From Exophiala sp. HKRS030 (Eukaryota; Ascomycota; Eurotiomycetes; Chaetothyriales; Herpotrichiellaceae), in NCBI GenBank assembly GCA_023897205.1, contig JAHWDD010000035.1, positions 63,175-127,174 on the forward strand: a stretch of 64,000 nucleotides of DNA, read 5' to 3'. Within the stretch, counting starts at the first letter, position 1. Each line of letters begins with the position of its first letter. Shown here one piece after another: positions 12,014 through 23,362 of this stretch. The position numbers were made by a program, and so were the translations under genes. The notes under the pieces are model-generated. The model had not been told where the DNA came from. It worked only from the letters and a program-made list of their open reading frames with translations, and ran no database searches.

Positions 12014-13538
12014 GTTGGCAATATATCCAAGTCTGAACCGATAGACTGAGATTATCAGGCATTTTGTGGATGTCTCGCAGAGCAGAGATGTCTGAACAAT
12101 TTATGTTGGCCCGACCGGCCCAGGCGAAGATGCTGCAACCCACCGACAAAGTTTGCAAAGACTACAGCCCCGGTATCGCTCAAGTAACAACGGCCGTGAA
12201 GGCCAAGAGACATGCTCTTATAAATCGGGCCCAACGTCTTGGAGGAACCTTGTTTTGGCGAAGGCAAAACTAACACAAAGCCTTACGTCTTCGCTGTCAG
12301 TTTCTCCGCATGCTGTCATACCATTTGGAAAGAATATATTTCGTCCTACACTTCTGTATAGTTTCGCTATTACCCGGGAAAGTTATTATTTCTGTTCAGA
12401 TTTACTCATCTTTCAAACAACTCCTGAGAGGGCACGGTGTTTGTTGGCTGAAAATACCAGGTGGTGAAGCTGGCACAATCAAATTTACTAGGTGGTAGGA
12501 GTCAGCAACGCGCCCAGAAACCCAAAAACTGGAACTAAATCCATAGTGGATTTTATCGAGTCCAATTACTCGATCTTACCTAATCTTATCTTATATGATT
12601 GATAGATAAGATCTGTTCAGATTGTCCGAAAAAGTTTAAATGTTTAGCACTTCTTTTTAAGTTTGAGATGGGATTACCAAGAAATAATTTTTTCAAGATC
12701 TTGCCATTAGCAAAGTCTTGATTCAAGGTTCTGGCGAAAACCGGAATATTGCATCACCATGATGCCCAGGCAAGTCCGACTCCATCCGTGAGTTGTTTCA
12801 GGTATACAGGACCTTATCATTGTCATTATTCCCTAGGGAGGATGGCACCCAATTAATCAATGTTTTTTGAAATTTCTACGATGGACGGGACACTGGCCAG
12901 CTCCCACAACTCCTTTGCGCTTCAGACTCCTTGAGTGCGAGCTCAGCATGCTTCGGGTAGATGCATACCGTTTGTCAAGCAGCCCGTTATCTTGCAATGG
13001 GGGAGCAAGATTAACGTTCTTTATGTTCGACGTCTTCTGCTTATTTCCTTTACACTCAACGCAAGCCCAACTCTGCAGATAGAATTTTCGTACTCGAAAA
13101 GCAGCATTACGCGTCAAGACACGTGCTCTTTCCAACCCGAATTACCATGGCTTGTAGAGATAAGAATCGTCGCAGGAGTTGGTTCCTCCGCACGAATGCA
13201 AAGCTCTGCAGCGGAGACTTTGCTTGTACGATGTCTTGGATGTTATTGCTGGATAGTTACCAGACCAAGTTCGACGTGCCTAAAGAATGGCACTTATTCT
13301 ATCAGCTGTACGAAGTCAGACGGCGCAACACATTATCTAAGCAACATGTCAAAAGTGGGGGTTTGAGCCACCACTTGTGCAGTCATTAAGCACGTTGGAG
13401 ACAATCAGAGCAACAAGGAATATCGTTATATATATATATATATATATATTTACAAGTATAACGGAAAAAAATCATCATCATCATCATCATCTCAATCTGC
13501 TTTCGTAACTTTACTGTGCTCCCAAAGTCCTTCTCAAA
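12014..13538. other. Intergenic region with microsatellites, no supported gene
   Basis: Lies between the MFSD1-like gene and the NTF2-like gene, upstream of both. Open frames of 88-143 codons at 12935-13389 overlap in different frames and lack any motif. It contains a (TA)11 run at 13427-13449 and an (ATC)7 run at 13471-13491 just before the NTF2-like start, plus clustered GATA sites (separate entry). Confidence 0.5.
12553..12610. promoter_or_regulatory. Cluster of four GATA-type sites
   Basis: GATA cores occur on the minus strand at about 12553 and 12585 (AGATAAG) and on the plus strand at 12601 and 12605 (AGATAAG). Four HGATAR-like sites in 58 bases, two facing each other, are what fungal GATA factors such as AreA or the siderophore regulators bind. 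The cluster is about 540 bp upstream of the MFSD1-like transporter start. Binding is inferred only. Confidence 0.35.
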
Positions 13539-13931
13539 ATGACTGACGCGGAAGCTATCACCGACTTGCTCGTCAACTACGCAGCGGCGCTCAAAAGTGG
13601 GGATGTCGAAGCAGCCGTGTCATTATACACTTCTGATGGTGTGTTCATGGCGCCGGGGTATTCAGCTGTGGCCGGCGAGGCAGACCTTCGCAAAGCATAT
13701 CAGCGGGTATGCTCGACCATCCGTCTCTCGATCAAATTCGATATTATGGAAATCGTGCCGTTATCGGCAGGCTGGGCCTTTGCGCGATCTATAGCTGAGG
13801 GCACAAAGACATGGATCCAAGAAGGAAAACAGGAGACGCATGCAAATCAGGAATTATTCATCTTGCAAAAAGTTGATGGGCACTGGAAGATTGCTAGGTA
13901 CGCATTCTCGAGCATGAAGCCAATCGGATAA
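13539..13931 (+). CDS. NTF2-like / SnoaL-fold small protein
   Basis: Single exon, 130 residues, ATG in a good context (CAAAATG). The order is an N-terminal helix pair (ITDLLVNYAAALKSGDVEAAVSL), YTSDGVFMAPGY with the turn AGEADLRKAY, then strands ending in QELFILQKVDGHWKIARYAFS. This matches the SgcJ/EcaC-type and DUF4440-like NTF2 fold: a small cone-shaped barrel used by ketosteroid-isomerase-like enzymes or as a binding module. No catalytic assignment can be made. Cytosolic; no signal peptide. It stands alone beside a dead carboxypeptidase. Frame intact. Confidence 0.85.
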   Translation: MTDAEAITDLLVNYAAALKSGDVEAAVSLYTSDGVFMAPGYSAVAGEADLRKAYQRVCSTIRLSIKFDIMEIVPLSAGWAFARSIAEGTKTWIQEGKQETHANQELFILQKVDGHWKIARYAFSSMKPIG

Positions 13932-14612
13932 AACTTTACCGCAAATTCCCCGAAAAGAGAATATGGCGCCGTGCTGGCACAGTTGGAAAGCATTCTTTAC
14001 AAGGTTGGTCGATATTCAGATTCTTCGGGTAACTTTACCTTTTCTTACGGCTGGTAGATTTTATACCGAGGAGAGGGCCGTCGAGGGCCAAAGGTCGCAT
14101 TTCCGCTCACTGTAGATAGTCTCAGTATCAACTCGCGCGCTTCCTTCTTCTCCTGCCGATCGCATGGGGCTGGTGAGGGCAGGTCAGGGGGATAAAGTTA
14201 TTAGGTTGAGTCATAATTCTACAACTTCGAAGCTCGCAGTTGAGAGGTTGAGGTCGACCTGGAAGATACCAAGATATACGTAAATCAAATGACAAGGAGC
14301 CATAGGAAGGACAACACCATCTTACGCTATATGCTCCAACCATTCTGGCCGAGCTTCTGTTACCAAGTTGCAATACAAAAGCGCGGCAAACACTTCTGCA
14401 AACCCACAATCCTCGGTAGCTGGGCACGCTATTTCAGGCTCAGAAGGAGATAGAGAGGCTTGGACTGCCCTGAGTGAGGTGATATACGCCACAAACAGTT
14501 CTCGAGGTTTGAGTGAAGAAAGAACCAATGTTTATAGGTAGCAGCGACAATGCCAAATTGGAATGTCCTATTCTCAAGTCAAGTTCTCCTTCATTTGTTC
14601 TACGTGTGATCA

Positions 14613-16280
14613 GTGTGGGGCTTTCTAAAGATTTTCAGCTTAACAAACGACAAAGGATGTTCAGAACCCTACTTGTTTTCTAACCTTGCAGTGTGCCCGA
14701 TATGGAGAAATACAGTTAGAATTCGAAGGGATTCGGCCATAGTCGCTTCTAATATCTCTGATATCAACGAAGAATTGTTCCCTCCAACATTCGTAAGTCC
14801 ACAGATGTACCTCGTGGTTTCGCCAACGGGCCGGATGGACCGGCCCCAGAACTTGGCCTTGGTATGTCCAGAACAATGAGCATGAAGCAGGAATATGAAG
14901 AATTCAATCTCACTTTTGACGTTCATTACAGAGCATTTCGTACACTCCTTGGCATCTCGAAATGACTGGATGTCATATCAGACCACCAAGTTGCAATCCG
15001 AGGAGGATTGGTCTGTCTCTTACCTCTCTCTGTCAAGATCATCGCCGAAATCAACAGTCGTTGCAACTAACGGGCTTCGAGCATGGATCCAAGACCGCTG
15101 TCCATCGTAATGAACCTGCAGATGACCAGGCACTACTCGCATTCTTGGGCAAGATGAACGCCAATGACTCTTAGACCAATTCAATTCTAGGATCGATGGG
15201 CATCCTTCTCCTCCCTCGCTATAATCCAGATGGGGTCGAATACTTCCAACGAGCCCTGGCCACAAACTACGGCTCTAAGAGACCATATCAAATTTGCGCG
15301 CCAACAGATGCGAAATGTCAAAGGATTGCTGAACCACTTGGCGCCGCATGTAATAACCGAGGTGCATGAATATGGTGCTTCCGCCCGGTATGGAGGGAAT
15401 TTGGTGCATGCGGCAGATGTATTATTTCCTGCTGCAAGGGAGGAAATTTGTTTGCGATTAGACTGGGCCAGGATCTTGAGGCCAAAGGTTTCGGGTGGGA
15501 ACAGGATACAACGGATCCTCCCAACTCCACCCCAAGCTCACAGATTCTCTTCGAGGAAGCCGGGAGTGACGCAGAGACTGGCCGCAATGCAAAGGGACTT
15601 ACACAAGCAATCAAGTTTCCGTGTGAGACCCGGTCATTGGACTTACAAATCAAGAGTTCCAGCGTCGTACTGCCGCAGGACTCGCCAGGGCAGAGAGCAT
15701 TCTTCAGACTGCTGCTGACAAGGCTGAGCAAGTCTATCGGAAGATTGATGATGTGGTCTCCAATTTCATATCAAGTTAGCACGAGATCGTTATTACCGAT
15801 CATACAGTGTCGTCAAACCGCACGTTTCAAATTGTGAATGTGAAAAAAGGGACCATTGTGGAACGCCGTATTCAACTTGCCTGTAAGAAACACGCAAAGG
15901 CAAATCTGACGTGGTCTCGCCCAGAAGCAATCTCGTTCCACACGGACCTGAGCTGAAGTTGCAGGGCGTATGGAAGGGCATGGCCTGGAAGTGGAGACTC
16001 TCAATCACCCTTGTCATTGTCCAGTAGAAGCCTTCAATACCAGTGGTAAGGACTTTGTAGTGTGTACTATAAAGACGTGATTTGCGTTGCACTGACCACA
16101 TATACGATCCAGCGCAACGTCCCAATTCCAGCTGGCAGTTTCCGCATAAGCATTCGACAACGAAACGCTGCTCTGGCTTCCATTGCCTGGAAGCCGGAGA
16201 ACCTCGACAGTCTTGCAAAATTCGACATCATATCACTAGAAGTAGGAGATGAATACTGTGTCTTCAGACTGCTCACCTAA
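14613..16280 (+). pseudogene. Decayed M14 zinc metallocarboxypeptidase
   Basis: Segments in changing frames line up in the order expected for fungal M14 carboxypeptidases: ELFPPTFVSPQMYLVVSPTG (14.8 kb), EYEEFNLTFDVHYRAF, DWSVSYLSLS, the zinc motif remnant HRNEPADDQALLAFLG (about 15.1 kb; H..E kept), [105 protein letters not shown], and the tail RQRNAALASIAWKPENLDSL up to 16280. At least five frame changes and in-frame stops (for example TAG at 15172 and 15777) interrupt it. Length and domain order show it was once a full secreted exopeptidase gene. Frame errors alone cannot explain the stops, so I call it dead. Confidence 0.8.
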
Positions 16281-18991
16281 GAACTGTTCGACATGTTCCG
16301 GAGATATACTGCTGGACGACCATGTACTTGTGAGTCATCGTGGTGGCAGAAAGGACCTTAGGTGGTGAGATACCAGAACCAATGTAAACTCTTGCTCCTC
16401 CAAGTCCTGTCTTGTGATTGTTCAAGGCACATCACTCTGCAGCGGGCGTGTACTGACAATCGAACGAACGGCCAAGGAGTCAATCTCCCAATTGAAGGAG
16501 ATCATATCACAGCGTTAAACGCTTCGCTACATGCTTGACTGAGTGTAGCACGTGGCTGGAAAACCAAGGCAACGACCGGAAATGGGTGTTCGATTCGATT
16601 AAACCCCTGCTGTACCAATAACATTCTCCGTCTCTCTTTCGATCCAGCATTGTATCTTCAGATACTCAATTGTGTTATGCAGATGGCACCTGCGTATGCG
16701 TCCGGCGCATTTAGTGAAGAAGATTGCAGACTGTCTGGGAAAAGGTGATTTGCAGTGTTGGCTGACGCTTGACTCGATACATAAGAGGATCTGGGGTTGA
16801 GTGTGCAATATGTCGAAGGACGGGCCTTGAAGGAGAGAGCGGGCAGGGAGGCGTTGGGTTGAAGGTCACAGGCACCTACCGCAACGAAAGATGGGAAAGG
16901 AGGAGAATATCCTGACAATGGATGGTCAATTCATCTATTGATGGGAGTGAGTTGGGCTTCAACCCAAGAAACTAGCAAAAGCAACCTCGTTTGGGGTCCA
17001 CGAACAAAAGCTATTACATTGACACACCACACCGAGAAGCAAGATCGGACTGCCAAGCTTCTAATTAATTACCCACTCCGTAGTTAGCCAGCTGGTCACG
17101 CCCCTCTGCATTTCCAGCCAAGCTCATGACTAAGTGCAATCGACACCATCACGACCATGTACCTCTGCATTCAGATATGTGGGTGGCTGCGTACCTCCTA
17201 TTTACAGAATCTGCCCGACCGTTAGATATGCTTTGTACCACGAAGGCATGGAATTTACGATAGATGAGCTGGCTATGATATATCAGGCTATTCGTCACTT
17301 TTCTATCATTGCTCGACTCTAGATTCATCGCCCTTGTCCTGTGCGAAGAGGAATCAGGCAAGCGGCCGTGGTGAGGTAGGCCTCAGAGCATTTTAAAATG
17401 AATACTGGCACCCAACTTTCTGTTTTCCCCGCTCCTCGGCTTACATGCTCTGTTCGCCGCACTCCATTGGTGTCTGGCTCTAGCCGATACGTACCGAGCT
17501 GTGATTAGTCGCTTGGAAGAGTAAGGCTTGAAGGACACTTCTGCGAATCTCACAAACTAGTTAGCCAACTGTCTCCCTAGAGCTTGGTAGCACAGTGGAC
17601 CCCAAAATTCGACTGATCCAATGTGCTAACCACTATTTTTGCCCACAAGACGTGGAGCCTTCACATTTCCATCCCACCCAGGATAGACGAATAATCCAAT
17701 GCTCGAGCTTCCGCCTCTCCAGCCGTGCTTCACGGCCGATCAAACATGTCATCATTAAGGCTGTAAACCTGAGTATAGAGACCACGGGTCGGTAGACTCG
17801 TCATTTTATGGCTCCTGGTCGTTCACATGCGGCACTGTAGTCCTCTAGAGCCCGTGTCCAGAGTACTGAGGCCTTACTAAAAGGTAGATCGACTACTGTT
17901 CGCATCTCGTGTGCAGAATGCCTTGCCGCTCAGCCGCCTGCAGTAGCGCAGCATGGAGATGCAGCTGTCGGGCAAGTCGAAGCCTCAAAATGGCCCTTTG
18001 GTGAACTGTTGGTGCGACCCAATATCTTCGCCCGCAGCCGTGTTGTACCCGATTTCTCAAGTCTTGCACCAGAGACATGAGGATGAGTATCATTCTTGGT
18101 CTTCCACACATGAAAAACTCATCAAGTGTCATTATGGCGACAATAGACTAAAGTGGCTTATCACGCTTCCAGATCACGAATTGGCAGACTCTCTGCCCGC
18201 AGTTGGTAGTGGTGATTAGAGTCCGGAAGTGAAGACGAGGGACGAAATGAGCAGAGTACGAGCTGCAGGTGCGACGCTAACCCAGCGAGGCTTAAGGATT
18301 GACTCGAGCGCTGCCAAGCGTCTGGGGGCGAAATGCAATATCACACCTAGCCTGCTTGGCCACTTCTTAGACCTTCCAGCTTTTCAGCCTTACCAAAACC
18401 CCTTCAAAACTGGCTCTCTCAAAGGCCGTGGCAATGCATTAAAGTATCAGGAATGCAAGGACACTTTCAGAATTTGCCTCGACGATCTGTCCGGTACTGA
18501 TCACTTGTCGTCGTCACAGCAAAACGGGAGAACAAGCACACAGGACGGTAGCTCTCGTATCGAAAATGTTACTAGCCGCCGCTACTGCATGACTCTTCGC
18601 CCAAAAACACGGAGAGGCTGGCTTGGACGCCGAGTCCGCCCTCATGATGAGGTGCTAACTAAAGTCTAGCATACTGGCTAATCGATGCGTGAATACGCCC
18701 CCACCTCGTGTGCTTTTTCCACTTGGTACTCCGGGAATGTCCAACCGTGACTGAAAACCAATTATGCTACCAGGACATGGATCTTGCTCATTGCAGCTTC
18801 CTACATCTACCAGATCATAGCCTCAGTGAGTGACAATTTCCTCTCAGCTTCGTTTCTTGTTGCGGCATCTGCTATAGCGAAACTCAGGTAGGCTCAGTCT
18901 GAGCAAGATACGGCTCATCTAGCAATACATCGAGCTTTGCTGCCCGTTCCAAATTCTCGCTGAAGATCTGCATATTTCATCACTCTCAGAG
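16281..18991. other. Long gap, no recognised gene
   Basis: About 2.7 kb. The largest open frame (18229-18669, plus, 146 codons) is rich in Arg/Ser and matches no motif I know. Neighbouring frames at 17953-18219 and 17893-18132 are overlapping and unconvincing. It may hold further gene relics like the carboxypeptidase upstream. A hydrophobic stretch at about 18778-18830 (WILLIAASYIYQIIAS) just before the next gene lacks its own ATG. Confidence 0.35.
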
Positions 18992-20928
18992 ATGGCATCC
19001 TCGACTTTGCCAGAGTGCCAAAACTCCGCAGGTCCTTTTTATTTGCCCATCTCCTATAATGAAGTCGCCGACGACTCGACCACAGCCAAAAGTTGGGGAA
19101 TTGCTATTGGTCTCGGTACCCCACCGCAAGATATAACTTTGCGACCATCTCTCTGGGACAAGACTCTCGTTGCTCGGGAGGATGATTGCCTGGCAAGCAA
19201 TGATTATGACTGCCTCGCCCAAGTTGGTGGACGTATGATCCTAGCTTGTCCACAACTTCTGTCAACAAAACCTCCTCATCTTCCGACTGGAATTCGACAC
19301 TCTCTAGCAGCGAGCTCCCATCCGATTTCTTTCTATACGAAGATAGCCTCACTTTCCCGTCCGACAACATAACTGGCTGGGGTTTTCCATTTACTACGTG
19401 GTCGGAACCTTATTGGAGTAAGTATGACATCGTCAAGCTTTTGTCGGCCGACATCTGACTTTCTGAAGCTAGCAGCGGCTATGTTGGTTTGGGGCGCAAC
19501 TCGGCATTCTTGAAGACTTTGGTTGATATCGGGCAAGCTGCCGTTACATCATGGGGTCTTTGGACTGGCAGCCGCTCGTTCGAAAATCAACGCGATGGCC
19601 TACTCATTGTTGGTGCATATGATACAGCACGAGTGGAGGGTTCCTTTTCCTCATTCGCCAGCAATGACAATTGCCCGGCCTGCCTTCAGATCACTGACAT
19701 TAGCTGGGTCGGAGCTGGAGGGTCTACATCACTGTTCAACAATGACACGACTGTCTTGCAGGTTGCACTAAATCCATACTACAACACGATTGAACTGCCA
19801 CAAGATCTTTGGACCACATTCATGCAAGTCACTGGTGGAGTTTATAATACTACTTTGGACAGCATAGCCTATCCTGCCACGGCTGTCCCGACTGGGACCC
19901 TGAATGTCACAATCAAAGATGCTTACTCGGTCGCAATCCCAGCTATCGAGTTGTTCACATATCCTAGACGCTACAGCACCACGGGCAACCTAACGGCATC
20001 CACTACAAGCCTCAAGATAGCCCAGGTCTACAACTATACTAACAGTGACGCAGACCGCAATATCCTCGCCACCTGGGGTCTTCCATTCTTGACGATGAAT
20101 TACCTGGTCCTGGATCCCGAAAATGATGAGTTCCGCATAGCCAAAGCTATCCGTCAAGATTTTGGCAACTCTGGCGGCGCATTTCCCAAGAAGCTATGTA
20201 GTGAGGTAGCAACAACTACCACCAGCTCTACAATCAGTCCCACTACAGTGACGCCTACACCTACTCCAACCGTCACTAGCGCCACAGCAACACCCGTACC
20301 TGATAATTCCGGCGGCAACAATACTGGCGCTATTGTAGGTGGTGTTGTTGGTGGCGTTGGTGGATTGCTACTTATCGCCTTTGCACTCTTTTTCTGCTTG
20401 CGACGCCGAAACCGCCGACAGGAAACAATACTGGCCTCTTCAACGCAACCTCCCTACGATCCAGCCGCTCAGAACTATCATTCTCCAGCATCTCCGGTAT
20501 TCTCTAATCATGGAGTCAATCAAATGTCACAGAACCCACAGCAGGGCTACCAATACGGTTCATTAGGTCCAGGTTTCTATCCGAACCAGAACTCCGCAAG
20601 TGGATACCCGGATCCCGCTCATCAATACTATCATTCCTCAGCATTGCCGAACCCAGAACAAAGGGGAGCTTCTCCCACCCAATTCTCCGATGCCACAGCA
20701 GTTCCAGAGCTGCCAAGTCCGCCTACTGGCCATGGTAGCCAAGGCGATTGGCATTCAAGTCAGGGAGGCAGTGATTTTGAACCTGGTGTAAGCTTCACTT
20801 TTTCCATAAATCGCCTTGCATAAAACTGTAATCCACTGGTTCGACAGTGACTGACCTTCTCGCGTGTCTAGAAACACATGTCTGCCACTATAACAAGTCC
20901 GGTCGCCATGCCGGGCAAACCACTTTGA
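18992..20928 (+). CDS. Membrane-anchored aspartic-protease-like protein, no catalytic Asp motifs
   Basis: Exons 18992-19417, 19469-20787 and 20872-20928; one base must be added near 19229-19230 (GGTGG|ACG) to join CLAQVGG to TYDPSLSTTS, after which phases close at 1803 nt, 600 residues. Residues about 35-420 follow the pepsin A1 layout: WGIAIGLGTPPQ at the start of the first lobe, later SGYVGLGRNSAFLKTL and DGLLIVGAYDTARVEG. Where pepsins have DTGS there is LRPSLWDKTLVA, and at the second-lobe site (VALNPYYNTIELPQ) there is no DTG. Then comes a Thr/Pro-rich stalk (TTVTPTPTPTVTSATATPVP), one helix (GAIVGGVVGGVGGLLLIAFALF), RRRNRR and a Tyr/Pro/Gln-rich cytoplasmic tail. Inferred role: surface binding or sensing rather than proteolysis. 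No N-terminal signal peptide is visible at this start, so an upstream first exon may be missing. Confidence 0.75.
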
Positions 20929-21443
20929 AGGAATCCAATGCAGCAATCGCACATTTTGGACTTATTGAGAGCAGGTCATCTGGCACTGAAGTCGCTCGTG
21001 CACAGTTTTGACTGGAAAGACGGAACCTAAAGTTAACTTATGATTATAGTATAATGTTTTATTGTAGCAGCTATGCATGACAATGTTTGTTGCTAGCTAA
21101 TTGAATTCACCAACATTCAAGCCATCCTTCCGCCATCTAAGCCTGCCGAAAAATTGAACATTCTCTACAGACAGTGGACGCCATGATTCAGATAGTGATG
21201 CGCTAAGTTACATAATCACAAGGGCAAAGATCCGACGGCCAAGACGAGCATGACCTTTCATCTCTATCGAAGTAGGGAGATTGTGAATTCCCTACAATAT
21301 TGATTGTTGCAACGTCTTGTCTGACGTGCTAGTGCGTGTAACTATCTAGATGTGATCCTTCGCCCCCAGTTATACATACGAAGTTGGGACTGGGCATGGT
21401 GCGATTGAGCATGGGCACCCGGTTGTTCTTGATCGCACAACCT
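20929..21443. other. Convergent intergenic spacer
   Basis: Lies between the ends of two convergent genes. Nothing beyond AT-rich 3' flanking sequence is seen. Confidence 0.4.
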
Positions 21444-23284
21444 CTAGGCATCTTCGACCTCTCTTGTACTACCCTTTCCCCCTTTCTCTGTCAATTCCAC
21501 ATGCCCAGCAAGACCACGCGCCTTGACCTCGGCATTGGCAATGTCTGCAACATCGATAGCTTCACCGTCGAAGTATTTGGCAATTTCTTCCATAGGTGTG
21601 TACCTGGTCTCCACGATGAAGAAGTAGACGATGACGACTTCGAATACCAGGAAGACACAGTAAAACAGATAGTATTTCCATGCCAGGGCTTCGAGTGCGA
21701 TGGCATTGATATATTCTAGTGATGTCAGTGATTTTCAAGCAGCAATTCCACGGGGATCAACTAACGGTTGAAGAACAGGGCAGCACAAACGCAAAAGTTT
21801 AGCCATGTGAAACCTTTGGCTCGAAGTCCGTAAGGAAGTATTTCGGTCTAGAATTGCGCGATCAGTATTTGTCAAGAGACAGTGTACCTGCTTTCAGGGG
21901 TTTCTTACAGTGTAGTTTGCCATGAGACCAGATCTGTAGGTCCAGGTCAGTGGATATCGAGCATATGAGGGACAGGTAACTCACTTGAAATCATAAAACC
22001 AGCCATAGGCAAAGATCATAAAGACGAAGCCGATTCCCAATCCTCTAGCCGGCTCGGCAGCATATCGAGCAGAGATGATAGTCCATATATTGAACGTCAC
22101 CAGAGTTCCGATGGTAGAAATAAGATAAATTGGCCTTCTGCCAATCTTATCAATAAAGAAGGAGAAGAAGAAGTTGAAAACCAAGCCTTGTGACTTGAGA
22201 CCGCCGTTGATGCCCAATTGCGTATTTGGGTTCGTGATACCGACCTGATCCATTACTTGTTTGAGGTAGTATGAGATCAGGCCATTGCCGCTCCATTGAG
22301 AGAAGAAACCAATCGCAGTTATTATCCCAATCCGCTTTCTATTGCCTTTGGTCTTCAGGAAATCAATCCATTGGGTCTGGCCAGCTTCTTTGTCGATATC
22401 AATGGCCGCTCGAATTTCAGCATATTCGAGCTGGATAAATTCATCTTCAAGATCACCTTCGGCATGATATTTTGCGAGGACATTCAGGGCTTTGTCATGC
22501 TTGTCTTTCATCATAAGCCAACGTGGAGATTCAGGCATAAACCATATCATGCCTAGGATAATGACGGTGCAAATTGCTTGCAACAAGCTAGGTAGACGCC
22601 ACGACCAATCGCTCTGTGGTGCGACCAAAGTTAACAAGAGAATCATTTTACATGTAGACCTAGGAGATCACTTACCTTGATCTGAAGTGTTCCATACGTC
22701 ACCCAACTTGCAATGAAAGCCCCAGAATGGTATGATGCTCCAGAGAGCGTGACCAAAATAGCTCGATCTTGCGGGTGAGAGATTTCGGCAATGAGTAGCG
22801 GGGCAGATCCCAGGACGATTGTATCACCGAAGCCTAGGATAAGTCTTGCTGCGACAAACATTCCGAAATTCTGCGCGCCCGACTGGAGGGCAACTGCAAC
22901 CAGCATGATGACACAGCCAACCACAATACCAGCTTTTCGTCCTGCCCAGTCGATAAGATATGGATTGAAGAAAAGACCGCACAATGAGCCGAGACTCATG
23001 GAAGCGTTGAAAAGTCCCAGGATCGAGCCTTTAGGATGATCGAAATACTCTTGCCAGTATACCAGAGACTGGAGACCGTTCATCATAGAACCATCAAAAC
23101 CGTTTGCAGTGTTCGTCATGATGAGAACAATGATGTAGATGTAAAGCCTGCGCATTTCTTTCCTCTTCCACCATGGTACCCGGGCAAAGGTACGACCTGC
23201 GAAGAAGAAATGCCCCTTTGGTGGCTTCACAGGCTTCATCTTATGACTGCTGTTGATAGTACGGGGGTGGAATGAGAACGCCAT
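21444..23284 (-). CDS. LAC12-type MFS sugar permease
   Basis: Exons 23284-22676, 22613-21985, 21933-21909 (only 25 nt), 21847-21766 and 21715-21444, all GT..AG, phases exact. The longest frame would start at 23362 (564 residues), but a TATATAAA box at 23381-23388 would sit only 19 bp from that ATG. M27 at 23284 (538 residues) or M42 at 23239 fit better. Hallmarks: GFDGSMMNGLQ at TM1, LIDWAGRKAGIVVGC, RLILGFGDTIVLGSAPLLIAE, WRLPSLLQ, MPESPRWLMMKDKHDKAL, DKIGRRPIYL, FFIVETRYTPMEEIAKYFDG. This is the lactose/cellobiose/hexose permease group common in Pezizomycotina, a plasma-membrane proton symporter. Its neighbour is a GH43 enzyme on the same strand, which suggests uptake of a hemicellulose-derived sugar or oligosaccharide. 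Exact substrate unknown. Confidence 0.92.
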
Positions 23285-23362
23285 GATGGGCAACAAAGAG
23301 ACAAAGGTCCGGTATAGAGACTCAAATGGCAATGACCCGTGAAATGTTACGAAGATCGACAC

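Noticed and set aside
12935..13389. Open frames of 143 and 88 codons in two frames.
   Set aside because: Mutually overlapping, no motif, no intron logic; likely chance.
18229..18669. 146-codon open frame.
   Set aside because: Composition is Arg/Ser-rich without a family match, and adjacent sequence does not extend it through introns.
22643..22646. An ATG that would start a second, separate transporter gene.
   Set aside because: It lies inside an intron of the LAC12-type permease; joining 22676 to 22613 gives the conserved IKSDWSWRLPS.
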